Positions 24,557 to 33,151 of a stretch of DNA of 54,929 nucleotides are shown here, one piece after another. Where the stretch lies: contig JAPDQV010000012.1 in assembly GCA_034505495.1 (NCBI GenBank), positions 38,317-93,245 of the forward strand, written 5' to 3'. The notes beneath the pieces are model-generated. The model saw only the letters and a list, made by a program, of their open reading frames with translations, was not told the origin of the DNA and did not search any database. The translations under genes were made by a program, and so were the position numbers. The stretch's first letter is position 1. Every line of letters starts with the position of its first letter. The stretch comes from a candidate division KSB1 bacterium. GTDB lineage: Bacteria; Zhuqueibacterota; Zhuqueibacteria; Residuimicrobiales; Krinioviventaceae.

Positions 24557-27109
24557 ATGAATAATTTTCTCAAGACTCTTTTCTTTGCCTTTCTGTCGGC
24601 CGCGGCTTTCGGCGTCGATATGATCGGCATCAGTAACGACAACCTTATCCTTCCGCCCAATCTCAATACCTTTAATCCGCCGCGCGGCGCGGGCAGCAGC
24701 TACGTGGATCCTGCCTTCGGCACCACCATCATTCGAGTGACCGATAATCTCGCTTATAATCAATTCGTCCTCGGCGGCTATTACGGAAACAGCGAGATCT
24801 GCTATTTCAACAAGGACGGCTCTTTCTTTATCGCCCTCGAAAACGTCCTGGATCAGGGACGCCCCAAACCAGCCCTGTTTTTATACGACGGCTCGAGCGG
24901 AAAGCGGCTGCGGATGCTCGCCGGTCCCGGCAGCGGCCTCGACCCCTATTTCATCCGCTGGGCACTGGCCGATCGCTATGTTTCCGCCGGCAAAACCTAC
25001 ACCTTCGACCCCAACCGCTGCTTTTATTTCGTCACCGGCAATGAAATCAGGCTGTACGACATTGATAATATGAACGCCTTTAGAGTGCTGCGCCGCTTCA
25101 GCGAATATCAAAAGGTCAGCACTGCCGGCGGAGAAGGCGATCTTTCATTCGACGGCCGCTTTTGGGTGCTGGACGGCGACGGCCGCGAGCTGTTCGTCTA
25201 TGATCTCATCAATGACGTAAAATACAAACCGTCGACCTTTGATCTCGGCAGTTTGGGCTCAAAAGGCGGAGAAGTCGGGGTTGACTATGCCGTCATTTCT
25301 CCGCGCGGCAATTACGTCATCGTCTCCTGGGGAACCGATCCCGGCATAGGAAAGCGCTTCGCCGGCATCGAGTTGTATGATAAAGAGTTCAATTTCATCC
25401 GCCAGCTGCATCCCAGCATCGTGCACTGGGATACCGGCATTGACGCGGCGGGCGACGAGGTCATTTTTTCCGTAGTCACGCACGATTTCCCGCAGTTCTT
25501 TGCCTCCTGCGGCGCCACTCCCGGCGACATCGTCTCGGTAAGACTTTCGGACGGACGGCCGAAGCTGCTCAAAGACATTCCCATGTGGGCGCATATGACG
25601 ATCTCCGCCTGCAATACGCTCACCAACGGCGAATATATCTTTCTCTCGTATCAAAACCGTTCCTCAAATCCGATTTCGCTATGGTCACCTTTTTGGGATG
25701 AGGTTTTTGCCGTCAAAACGGACGGTTCCCAGCAGGTAAAGCGTTTTGTCCATCATCGCTCGCATTACGTCGAAGGCCAGAGCGCCAAATATTACCAGCC
25801 GGACGCCATGGTCAATCGCCAAGGAACGCGCGTGCTCTACCGCAGCACCTATAACACCGGCATCGGCGATCTTTATCTGTTTTCGACCGTTCCTCGGGAC
25901 GCCGAGCCGAGCGATCGAACGCCGCCCAACCCGCCTGTTGGGCTGCGCCAGGGCATCGCAACCTACAGCTCCATCGAACTGATCTGGGAGACACCTCCCC
26001 CGGCGTCAGACGGCGATCTGCCGATTTCCTACAAGCTTTTTCGCGACGGCCGACACATCGCCGATGTCTACGATACCCGTTATACGGACATCGGTCTAAC
26101 GGAAGCCGCAAGCTATGCCTATCAACTTATCGCCGTGGATAACGCCGGCAATCAAAGCAGCGCCGTGACAGGGATTTTTTCGACGGCTGCAGATCGAACG
26201 CCGCCGACCGCCGTCGAGACGCGCATCATCAATCCGCAGCTGCTGCAGATTGTTTTCTCGGAAAGATTGGATTCCTCTTCAGCCTCGACAATCGGAAACT
26301 ATCGCTTCGATCCTGCCCTAAGTATTGCAGCGGCAGTATTGGGCGAGGACGGCCGCACTGTCTCGCTGCAGACTGAGCCGCTCAGCCGCGGCGTTCAGTA
26401 TCGACTCACCATCAACAATGTCACCGACGCAAGCAAAGCCAAGAATCCCATCGCGCCGAACAGTTATTATTATTTTATGCTGCTTTCGGGGTTCTTTGAC
26501 GATTTCGAAAGCGGTCTCAGTCCCGCCTGGACTTTTAAGACGCCCTCCCGCTGGCAGATCGAGCTGCGCGACGGCAACAATGGCCTCTTGATCAACACCA
26601 CCGAGTTCGGCGATACAGAGAGCAAACTGCTGGGGGAATATGCCCTTATTACCGGCAGCGATCAGCTGGGCAACGAGCTGATTATTTCCTGCGCCGCCAA
26701 GAGCAACGAAGACCTGGCCTCCAATCGCTATGCCGATTACGCAGTGGTTTTCGGCTTTATCGACGATCAAAACTATTATTACGTCCAGTTTCAGCCGATC
26801 GAGGTCAAGCTACACCGCATCAGCGGCGGCACGCGGACGCTCTATCAGAGCTGGTATTTCCGCAGCGATTTTGAACGCGTCAACCGATTGGTGGTCGAAC
26901 TGCAGGGCGCCAAGCTTCGCGTGCTGTGCGACGGCCGACAGGCCTTTTCCTACACGCTGCCCGAACCGCCGCAGGGATTGATCGGCCTCGGCTCGGTCAA
27001 CGATTCGGTCTGGTTCGACAATGTCAACATCGGCCCGATCTCGGAATGGGATACCACGCCGCCGAGCCCGCCGCACAACCTGCGCATCATCAATCAAACG
27101 GGGAGATAA
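24557..27109 (+). CDS. Large secreted multidomain protein (propeller-like, FN3, Ig-like, concanavalin-like), possibly 3'-truncated
   Basis: The 850-aa protein has a signal peptide (1-19). Residues about 20-450 look like a beta-propeller, with repeated FDGRFWVLDGDGRELFVYD and similar blades. A fibronectin III domain follows at about 455-545 (VGLRQGIATYSSIELIWE), then an Ig-like/SbsA-type domain at about 548-640. A concanavalin/LamG-like domain covers about 646-835 (FFDDFESGLSPAWTFKTPSR). At 836 a linker DTTPPSPPHNLRI starts a second FN3 domain, which is cut by TAA after about 15 residues, and no sorting domain follows. AGGAG lies 10 nt before the ATG. Function is unknown; polysaccharide or surface binding is plausible. 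Confidence 0.75.
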   Translation: MNNFLKTLFFAFLSAAAFGVDMIGISNDNLILPPNLNTFNPPRGAGSSYVDPAFGTTIIRVTDNLAYNQFVLGGYYGNSEICYFNKDGSFFIALENVLDQGRPKPALFLYDGSSGKRLRMLAGPGSGLDPYFIRWALADRYVSAGKTYTFDPNRCFYFVTGNEIRLYDIDNMNAFRVLRRFSEYQKVSTAGGEGDLSFDGRFWVLDGDGRELFVYDLINDVKYKPSTFDLGSLGSKGGEVGVDYAVISPRGNYVIVSWGTDPGIGKRFAGIELYDKEFNFIRQLHPSIVHWDTGIDAAGDEVIFSVVTHDFPQFFASCGATPGDIVSVRLSDGRPKLLKDIPMWAHMTISACNTLTNGEYIFLSYQNRSSNPISLWSPFWDEVFAVKTDGSQQVKRFVHHRSHYVEGQSAKYYQPDAMVNRQGTRVLYRSTYNTGIGDLYLFSTVPRDAEPSDRTPPNPPVGLRQGIATYSSIELIWETPPPASDGDLPISYKLFRDGRHIADVYDTRYTDIGLTEAASYAYQLIAVDNAGNQSSAVTGIFSTAADRTPPTAVETRIINPQLLQIVFSERLDSSSASTIGNYRFDPALSIAAAVLGEDGRTVSLQTEPLSRGVQYRLTINNVTDASKAKNPIAPNSYYYFMLLSGFFDDFESGLSPAWTFKTPSRWQIELRDGNNGLLINTTEFGDTESKLLGEYALITGSDQLGNELIISCAAKSNEDLASNRYADYAVVFGFIDDQNYYYVQFQPIEVKLHRISGGTRTLYQSWYFRSDFERVNRLVVELQGAKLRVLCDGRQAFSYTLPEPPQGLIGLGSVNDSVWFDNVNIGPISEWDTTPPSPPHNLRIINQTGR

Positions 27110-27488
27110 AGGGAGCGGCAACGGAGTGGAACTGATGTAAAAACCACTGTAAACGCAAAAACAGCCGAAGGACATCTTGAAACCGGCTCTGCTTTGCGGG
27201 TTAAGAGCAAGCGTTCGGTTTGAAAAATTGCCGCAGCAACATGGAGTGGTAATCACCGCCGAATTTTGAAATTATCGGCGAGGTTAGAGAGCTCGAAACC
27301 CAACAGGCGGCAAGGGGCGATACATCCGATGATGTCTTGAACATTGGTGCCGTAAGCCCCGTTAGCGGAAGAGGAAAGGAGTAGCAGAAGTTCAATCAGC
27401 TAAGAAGCAACGACGGCAGGGAGGAAATTTATTGATTCGAAGCGTATGGTGTTGGTCGTAAAGGAATTAAAATAAAGAGTTTCATCCG
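27110..27488. other. Gene-free stretch with foldable segments
   Basis: No frame on either strand looks protein-like; the longest is a 64-aa minus-strand frame without Shine-Dalgarno or recognisable domain. Two segments can fold. In the first, AAACCG (27180-27185) pairs with CGGTTT (27216-27221), enclosing GCTCT/AGAGC. In the second, GGGGC (27314-27318) pairs with GCCCC (27356-27360), enclosing ACATC-CGAT-GATGT (27322-27335). It follows directly on the abrupt end of the preceding gene. It could be an RNA gene, a leftover of a mobile element or plain spacer. Confidence 0.35.
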
Positions 27489-27713
27489 ATGACTAATTTT
27501 GTGCTCTGCATCGACAACAAAGGGAATCCGGCGAGTCTTATCGTGGGCAAAGTTTATCGTAGGCTTCCCGACCCGGAAGCCGAGTTACACAAGATGTACC
27601 GAGTGGTTGATGAAGACAAATCGGAACCGGACGGCTATCTTTACCCCGCCTCAATGTTTGTACCTATAGAGCTGCCGGAAAAGGCCGCACGGGCTTTGAT
27701 TGAAAGCGTTTGA
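27489..27713 (+). CDS. Small conserved-looking protein of unknown function
   Basis: This is a 74-aa acidic cytoplasmic protein without signal peptide or membrane segment. The pattern FVLCIDNKGNPASLIVGKVY, a middle acidic part and YLYPASMFVPIELP looks like a compact beta-rich domain. From memory it resembles small hypothetical proteins found singly in many genomes ('CIDN..ASL..GK.Y...D..A......RVVDE...YLYP...F.PI.LP'); no function is attached to them. It stands alone between two gene-free stretches. Only a weak AAGAG precedes the ATG. Confidence 0.6.
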   Translation: MTNFVLCIDNKGNPASLIVGKVYRRLPDPEAELHKMYRVVDEDKSEPDGYLYPASMFVPIELPEKAARALIESV

Positions 27714-27858
27714 AAAAATGAAACTACCGAACGATAACAGAAGAATGCTTTTATCTCGTTTTTGAGCGCATCGGCCTCCAGTTTTTATTAACTTGACGAG
27801 TTCTGGTATAAATGAAGAAAATTAAGAAAAAATGTTGCACTTACTGCTTGAATTAACA

Positions 27859-27940
27859 CCGCAAATAAACGCGAATGCACGCGAATATAACGGCAACCTA
27901 AAACTTGCTCCAATTCGCGTCCATTCGCGTCCATTAGCGG
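27859..27940. repeat. 28-bp imperfect palindrome with ACGCGAAT tandem units
   Basis: Arms 27859-27886 and 27913-27940 are reverse complements at 24 of 28 positions, around a 26-nt loop. Each arm contains ACGCGAAT twice, 10 nt apart. The rest of 27714-28145 is AT-rich with no gene; a TATAAA at 28066-28071 has no good -35 partner. The sequence resembles dispersed palindromes built on 'CGCGAATNNACGCGAAT' that I recall from many environmental genomes. Confidence 0.75.
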
Positions 27941-28145
27941 ATAAAACCTCAATAAAATTGTTCTGTCAAAAAATTGATTGTATAGTTTCATTCTGAACAA
28001 CTATAAACGCCGCTTCGAGTACTTACAAATTGCTACAACCCCCTTATTATTTAATGCATTTCTAGTATAAAAACCTGAGAACCTCCCTTCCCCTCCGCCG
28101 TTTAAGAATAAGTCAAAAAATTTTTCAGCAATATCGGAGTTTAAT

Positions 28146-29771
28146 GTGAACAAATTCCTTTCTCTGTTGCGGTTACTACCGGCTCTTTGGCTCGGCGCAA
28201 GCGGCCTGTTTGCCCAATGGCGGCCTCCCGTCGATCCGGAAGGCAAAGTAACTCTGACCACTTCCACCCTCCCCCTCATTCTCATCGACACCCACGGCAG
28301 GAACATTGTCGACAGGCCGCGCATCGACGCGGACATGAAGGTGATCGATCACGGCGTCGGCGCCCTGCATACACCGCAGGATTCGGCAAACGGCTATGAC
28401 GGCAGGATCGCCATCGAGCTGCGCGGCAGCTCATCCCAGTCTTACGCCAAAAGGCAGTACCGACTGGAAACTCAGGACTCGCTCGGCAACAATCTCAATG
28501 TTTCGCTTCTCGGCCTGCCGGAAGAAAACGACTGGATTCTCAACGGCCCTTACAGCGACGAAACTCACCTCCGCAACGCCCTCGCTTATCGTTTGTCAAA
28601 CAAAATCGGCCGTTATGCGCCGCGCACCCGCTACTGCGAGGTGATTATCAACGGCGACTATCGCGGCATCTATCTTTTGGTGGAGAAAATCAAGCGGGAT
28701 AAAAACCGCGTCAATATCGCCAAGCTCGATTCTGCCGATGTTCAAGGCATCGCGCTGACCGGCGGCTACATCATCAAAATCGACAAAACCGCCGGGGAGA
28801 ATGTCGGCGGCTGGACCTCCGCCAGGCGGCAGCCCTATCAATACGATTATCCCAAACCCAATGAAATTCGACCGGAGCAAAAGGCTTACATCAAAGATTT
28901 CATCGACCGCTTCGAAGCAGCCATGTACGCAGATTGGCAGGTCGACCGCTCGTTTCTGGATTTTATCGATCTCGATTCGTTCGTCGACCATTTCATTCTC
29001 AACGAATTCTGCAAAAACATCGACGCCTACCGCATCAGCGCCTACCTGTATAAGGACCGCGATGACCGCGGCGGCAAGCTGACAGCCGGGCCGATTTGGG
29101 ACTTTGACCTGAGCATGGCCAAAGCGTTTTTTCCCCAGGATTTTGGTCGCTATGAGGGCTGGCAGCTCGATTATCGGCAGTCACACCCCACGGACGGCTA
29201 CCAAGTACCTCTCTGGTGGGAAAAGTTAGGGCACTCCGATCTGTTTCAGGAACGGGCAGTAAGTCGTTGGCAGGAGTTGAGGCAGGGTGCGCTGCACATC
29301 GACAGCCTGTATGCCGAAATCGACCGCTTGACTGCCGAGATCGCCGAGGCCTTGCCGCGCAACTTTCAAAAATATCCCGCCATGCTGCGGGGAGCCACCT
29401 ATGAAGCCAAGCTGCAGGAACTCAAAGAGTGGATCGCCAATCGGCTGCAGTGGATCGATGCCCACATCGGCTCATTGGCTTCTGCAGTCGAGACCGGCGA
29501 AAAACCGCTGACCTTCCGCCTCGAGCCCAATTATCCCAACCCCTTTAATCCGACGACCACCATCGCCTTTTCATTGGCGAAAAAGAGCAGAGCAGTGCTC
29601 GAAATATTCGACTTGCGCGGCCGCAGCGTGGAAAAACTGATCGACGGGAATTTTTATCCCGGCGACTATCAAGTGACTTGGCGCGCCGATGCCTATCCGG
29701 CAGGAGTCTATCTTTATAAGCTATCGGCGGAAGGCGTGACGTTGCAGAGCAAAATGACCCTCATAAAATAG
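28146..29771 (+). CDS. CotH-kinase family protein with C-terminal sorting domain
   Basis: This is a 541-aa secreted protein. Signal peptide (1-24, LLPALWLGASGLFAQ), CotH domain about 75-420 and a T9SS/FlgD-like domain about 458-541 (YPNPFNPTTTIAF, then VLEIFDLRGRSVEKL and GVYLYKL). In the CotH part, IAIELRGSSSQSYAKRQYRL, GDYRGIYLLVEKIKRDKNRV and GPIWDFDLSMAKAFF are visible; the last holds the metal-binding Asp pair of this atypical protein kinase fold. CotH of Bacillus phosphorylates spore-coat proteins, so an extracellular protein kinase is possible here. Start is GTG 28146 with GGAG 5 nt upstream; the overlapping ATG at 28144 is out of frame. Confidence 0.88.
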   Translation: MNKFLSLLRLLPALWLGASGLFAQWRPPVDPEGKVTLTTSTLPLILIDTHGRNIVDRPRIDADMKVIDHGVGALHTPQDSANGYDGRIAIELRGSSSQSYAKRQYRLETQDSLGNNLNVSLLGLPEENDWILNGPYSDETHLRNALAYRLSNKIGRYAPRTRYCEVIINGDYRGIYLLVEKIKRDKNRVNIAKLDSADVQGIALTGGYIIKIDKTAGENVGGWTSARRQPYQYDYPKPNEIRPEQKAYIKDFIDRFEAAMYADWQVDRSFLDFIDLDSFVDHFILNEFCKNIDAYRISAYLYKDRDDRGGKLTAGPIWDFDLSMAKAFFPQDFGRYEGWQLDYRQSHPTDGYQVPLWWEKLGHSDLFQERAVSRWQELRQGALHIDSLYAEIDRLTAEIAEALPRNFQKYPAMLRGATYEAKLQELKEWIANRLQWIDAHIGSLASAVETGEKPLTFRLEPNYPNPFNPTTTIAFSLAKKSRAVLEIFDLRGRSVEKLIDGNFYPGDYQVTWRADAYPAGVYLYKLSAEGVTLQSKMTLIK

Positions 29772-29787
29772 AGCATGCGTCCGCAGC

Positions 29788-29820
29788 AAAAAGCCGTCGA
29801 CAGAAATGTCGGCGGCTTTA
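29788..29820. terminator. Bidirectional intrinsic terminator
   Basis: Arms 29790-29802 and 29807-29819 form a 13-bp stem (one G-U pair in the plus-strand RNA) closed by a GAAA loop. It lies between the convergent CotH and DUF1028 genes. The minus-strand RNA ends in a run of five U; the plus-strand RNA has UUUA, so it works best for the minus-strand TRAP/Usp/DUF1028 operon. Confidence 0.82.
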
Positions 29821-29823
29821 TCC

Positions 29824-30798
29824 TCATCGGTCCGCATTAAAAATTTTTTCCCACCCCGCCTCGTCGGTCATCAGCAGGTCTGTTCCCTTAAGGCGTCGTG
29901 TGAGCTCTTTCCAGCGCGGCTCCTGTCGAAAAATGCGCGCAAAGATCGGCAGCGCTTCGGCGAGTCTGCCGGCGTTGACCAAACCGACGGCCGTCCAATA
30001 AGGGATCTCGATATTCTGCGGATAGAGTTTCTCAGCCGCGGCGTATTCGGCCAGCGCTCCGGCCAAGTCGCCCTGGGTCATCAGCTCGTCGCCGCGGTTC
30101 ATATGCTCATAGGCGCGGTGCACGATGATCAGCCGCTTCATTTCCGCCACGGCATTCGGCGAGTCGTCCACCCGCAGGTCAGCGACTTTTTTCCACGGTT
30201 CGCTGTTGCGGCTGCCCGGCACGATGAGGATGGCGGCGGACTGCTGGCCGCGAATATCGCCGCCTTCGCGCTGCGCGGCCTCCAAAGCTGCCATGAGACG
30301 ATCCAACAGGTCGCCGGACGCGGTCTCGTACGCTTTCGCCATGGCGTTCCAAACGGTCGTTTTTTCCATCATGTTGGCCTGACAGGCATAGCCCGGGCCT
30401 TGGACGTGTCCGGCGGCAAACAAACAGTTTTTGCCGGTGTGCACGGCGACGTTGCCCATTGCGTCGACCATGGCAACCTGGCGCACATCGGCATGAGGAT
30501 CGACGCTCAACAGGGCCTGCAGCGCCTCGGGCGCACTCTTGCCGTTGCGCATCAGTGCCAGTCCCAAAGGACCGTAGGCCGGATCGATGAACGACTGCGT
30601 CGCCACGGCTCCCACGCCGGCCTCGGCCCAACAGACGTCGCTGCCGACGGAAAACCAATGCGACTGCACCGCTACGCCGATCTCGCCGGTCGCCGAGTCG
30701 CGCGCCACGATTGAAAACGTATGCAACGGCCGCTGCGGCAATTCGGCGGCAATTGTAGAAAGCATAAAGAGGATCACAATTCCTGCAATTTTTTTCAT
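29824..30798 (-). CDS. Exported DUF1028 protein (Ntn-hydrolase-like) with TPR-like tail
   Basis: The 324-aa protein has a signal peptide (MKKIAGIVILFMLSTIAA). A DUF1028 domain follows at about 25-230, with HTFSIVARDSATGEIGVAVQ, WAEAGVGAVATQSFIDPAYG and YACQANMMEKTTVWNAM. DUF1028 proteins are grouped with the Ntn-hydrolase fold (COG3342), in which a Thr, Ser or Cys freed at the N-terminus is nucleophilic; the candidate is the Thr of HTFSIVA. The C-terminal 90 residues hold two TPR-like repeats (GDLAGALAEYAAAEKLYPQN). No substrate is known. It is last in the TRAP operon, 21 nt after the stress-protein gene and directly before a terminator. Confidence 0.86.
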   Translation of the reverse strand: MKKIAGIVILFMLSTIAAELPQRPLHTFSIVARDSATGEIGVAVQSHWFSVGSDVCWAEAGVGAVATQSFIDPAYGPLGLALMRNGKSAPEALQALLSVDPHADVRQVAMVDAMGNVAVHTGKNCLFAAGHVQGPGYACQANMMEKTTVWNAMAKAYETASGDLLDRLMAALEAAQREGGDIRGQQSAAILIVPGSRNSEPWKKVADLRVDDSPNAVAEMKRLIIVHRAYEHMNRGDELMTQGDLAGALAEYAAAEKLYPQNIEIPYWTAVGLVNAGRLAEALPIFARIFRQEPRWKELTRRLKGTDLLMTDEAGWEKIFNADR

Positions 30799-30819
30799 TG
30801 CTGTCCCCTCCGCATCGCT

Positions 30820-31305
30820 TCAGGTCGTTTCGGTCAATTTCTTTTTTTCGAAACTATAGGGTATGATCAGAACCGGGCATTCCGCCTTGCGGGCAATCTT
30901 TTCGGTCACGTTGCCGAACAGAGCTTTGCCGATGCCGCTGCTCCCTTCGCGCCCCATTACGATCAGGTCGGCGTCGATTTGCCGAGCGTAATTGAGAATC
31001 TCTTCCGCCGCTTTGCCTACCCGCAATTCCACTTTATAAGGAACCTGCTCGGGAATCAAAGTCAGATAGCTGTCACGGATCTTTTGTTGTACCGCCTGCT
31101 GTGCTTTCTCTTCGACGTTATCAACCTCATAGAGGTAGGTGCGCCAAAACTGCGCCTCGGGTTCCGGAATAACATGCAGAATGTGCAGCGTGCCGTAGCG
31201 GCTGCGCAGGGCTGCCGCCAAAGCATAGTGAAACGCAAAATCGGCGTTTTCGGAAAAATCGGTGCAAAAGAGAATTCGATCGTAGCGAATCGAAACTGTC
31301 TTCAT
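30820..31305 (-). CDS. Universal stress protein (UspA family)
   Basis: This 161-aa cytoplasmic protein begins YDRILFCTDFSENADFAF, the standard Usp first strand and helix. It ends with the nucleotide-binding loop VMGREGSSGIGKALFGN, i.e. G-x2-G-x9-G followed by N rather than the usual S/T, then KAECPVLIIPY. Most of the ATP-binding motif is kept, so an ATP-binding Usp is likely. TeaD, a Usp encoded next to the TeaABC TRAP transporter of Halomonas, binds ATP and modulates transport. This gene sits 41 nt after the TRAP large permease, so an equivalent role is a fair inference. Confidence 0.9.
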   Translation of the reverse strand: MKTVSIRYDRILFCTDFSENADFAFHYALAAALRSRYGTLHILHVIPEPEAQFWRTYLYEVDNVEEKAQQAVQQKIRDSYLTLIPEQVPYKVELRVGKAAEEILNYARQIDADLIVMGREGSSGIGKALFGNVTEKIARKAECPVLIIPYSFEKKKLTETT

Positions 31306-31346
31306 GGCATTGCTCCCTTCGTGACGTTGCCGGCTTTATGATCCGG

Positions 31347-32648
31347 CTAATGCACCAGATTCGGCAGCCAAAGTGACAAGGAGGGAAACGCGACCAAAAT
31401 CACTGCCGCGGCAATCAAGGCCAGCAGAAACGGCAGGCTGCCCTTGAACACGGTCTGCAGGGATACATCGCGGGCGATGCCGCTGACGACATAGACGTTG
31501 ACGCCGACCGGCGGACTGATGACGCCCATCTGCGTCACGATCACAATAATCACACCGAACCAGATCGGATCATACCCCAGCCCGCTGACGACCGGATAAA
31601 AAATGGGGATGGTCAGCATGATTAGCGCCAGGGCATCGACAAAGCAGCCGGCTGCCAAATAAAATAGAATGATCAAAGCAATCACAGCCCAGGAAGGCAG
31701 ATGCATGGCCGCCAGGGCTGCCGCCAATTCGTAAGGAATCCGCGTGACCGCCAAAAAGTGGCCGAACATGACTGCACCGGCGACGATTACAAAAACCATG
31801 CAGCTCGTACGCGCCGTTTCGTACAGGCTCTGCTTGAGTTTTTTCCAGCTGAATTCTCGGCCCCAAAAGGCGATGCCGATGGAGCCGGCTGCCCCCACGG
31901 CCGCTGCTTCGGTCGGCGTAAACAAGCCGGCAAACATGCCTCCCATCACCAAAGCGAACAGCAGCAGGGTTTCGAAAACGCCGAGCAGACTTTTCATCTT
32001 GTCCGGAAAAGAAGTCTGCGGCGCTTTGGGGCCCAATTCGGGACGGCGGCGACACTGCAGCCATATGGTGAGGCAGAACAGCAGGCTCACCAAGATTCCA
32101 GGCACGATACCGGCAATGAACAGCCTGCCGATCGATTGTTCGGTCAACACGGCGTAGCAGATAAAGACCACACTGGGCGGGATGAGCATGCCCAGTCCGC
32201 CGGCCGAGGCGACGACGCCGGTGCTCAACTCGGGGCTGTAATGATAGCGCCGCATTTCCGGCAGCGCCACGGCGGCCATGGTCGCCGCCGTAGCCGGTCC
32301 GCTGCCGCAGATGGCGCCGAACGCCGCGCAGGCCCAGACCGTCGCCATGGCCAGGCCGCCCGGCAGCATCCCCAGCCAGTGATGCGCGGCGTTGAACAAT
32401 CTACGACTGATGCCGGCGTGCATGGCCACCTGCCCCATCAAGACGAATAGGGGGATGACCGTAAGACTGTAGGAGCTGAAGGTGTCGAAAAAATCGTTGG
32501 CGATCAGGCTGAGCGCCGCCTGCGGCGACACGATCCAAGAAAAACCGATGAACCCCGCCAATCCCATGGCAAATGCCACCGGCAGTCCGGCGATCAGCAG
32601 GACGAACATCAAGCCGATTCCCAGCAGGCCGATTTGAATGGGCGTCAT
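31347..32648 (-). CDS. dctM: TRAP transporter large permease (DctM family)
   Basis: This is a 433-aa inner-membrane protein with about 12 hydrophobic segments. Family blocks include IAGLPVAFAMGLAGFIGF, LFVLMGQVAMHAGISRRLF, FGAICGSGPATAATMAAVAL, GLGMLIPPSVVFICYAVLTE and GLFTPTEAAAVGA. It forms the translocation channel that couples substrate uptake to the sodium gradient in TRAP systems. ATG 32648 overlaps the small-permease stop (ATGA). An upstream in-frame ATG at 32732 lies inside the small-permease gene and would add 28 non-membrane residues, so I reject it. Confidence 0.93.
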   Translation of the reverse strand: MTPIQIGLLGIGLMFVLLIAGLPVAFAMGLAGFIGFSWIVSPQAALSLIANDFFDTFSSYSLTVIPLFVLMGQVAMHAGISRRLFNAAHHWLGMLPGGLAMATVWACAAFGAICGSGPATAATMAAVALPEMRRYHYSPELSTGVVASAGGLGMLIPPSVVFICYAVLTEQSIGRLFIAGIVPGILVSLLFCLTIWLQCRRRPELGPKAPQTSFPDKMKSLLGVFETLLLFALVMGGMFAGLFTPTEAAAVGAAGSIGIAFWGREFSWKKLKQSLYETARTSCMVFVIVAGAVMFGHFLAVTRIPYELAAALAAMHLPSWAVIALIILFYLAAGCFVDALALIMLTIPIFYPVVSGLGYDPIWFGVIIVIVTQMGVISPPVGVNVYVVSGIARDVSLQTVFKGSLPFLLALIAAAVILVAFPSLSLWLPNLVH

Positions 32649-33151
32649 GGTCGAATCAGATCCTTTCGCGGCTCCAGCAGGTAGTAAAAGAGCACCAGCA
32701 CGCTCACCAGACACCCTGCCGCCAAGATCCAATAGATCCAGAAAAAGGGCAACTGAAGCGTCGGCGTGACCTCGCCGCGGGCCTGGAGTCGAAGGCCCGC
32801 GCGCACCAGCTCTCTGCTGAGCAAAATAAAAAACGCAATGCTGACCGCATGCAAAACTCGAGCGACGAGGCTGCGGCCGAAAGCGTTCAGCTTTTGGTAA
32901 AAGTATTCGATGGCGACGTGGCCTTTAACGGCGGTGACGTAAGGAAACGCCAATCCCATGGCCGCAGCACCGAGCAGCCGCACCAGATCGTATGCGCCGA
33001 CAATCGGGCGAGAAACTATTCTCAGCAGCACATCAGCGCAGGTGAGCAGCATGACGGCAAGGATGCTCAGGTTGGCAAGACTTGCCGCCGCCGCGACAAG
33101 GCGCCGAACAGGTTTTGCGTAGATTTCGGCAAAAGCGGATAGAAAACTCAT
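32645..33151 (-). CDS. dctQ: TRAP transporter small permease (DctQ family)
   Basis: The 168-aa protein has four hydrophobic segments. The DctQ pattern runs [40 protein letters not shown], then [12 protein letters not shown]. It pairs with the large permease to form the membrane part of the TRAP transporter. The gene overlaps both neighbours by 4 nt (ATGA junctions), which indicates coupled, stoichiometric translation. Confidence 0.9.
   Translation of the reverse strand: MSFLSAFAEIYAKPVRRLVAAAASLANLSILAVMLLTCADVLLRIVSRPIVGAYDLVRLLGAAAMGLAFPYVTAVKGHVAIEYFYQKLNAFGRSLVARVLHAVSIAFFILLSRELVRAGLRLQARGEVTPTLQLPFFWIYWILAAGCLVSVLVLFYYLLEPRKDLIRP

Noticed and set aside
27201..27395. 64-codon minus-strand frame
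   Set aside because: No Shine-Dalgarno, no domain, and it covers only part of the foldable noncoding stretch.
27859..27940. CRISPR-like repeat
   Set aside because: ACGCGAAT occurs in two inverted pairs 10 nt apart, without spacers of regular length and without cas genes.
27788..28000. 70-codon minus-strand frame across the palindrome
   Set aside because: It is read through the inverted repeat itself; such frames arise from dispersed CGCGAAT repeats rather than from genes.
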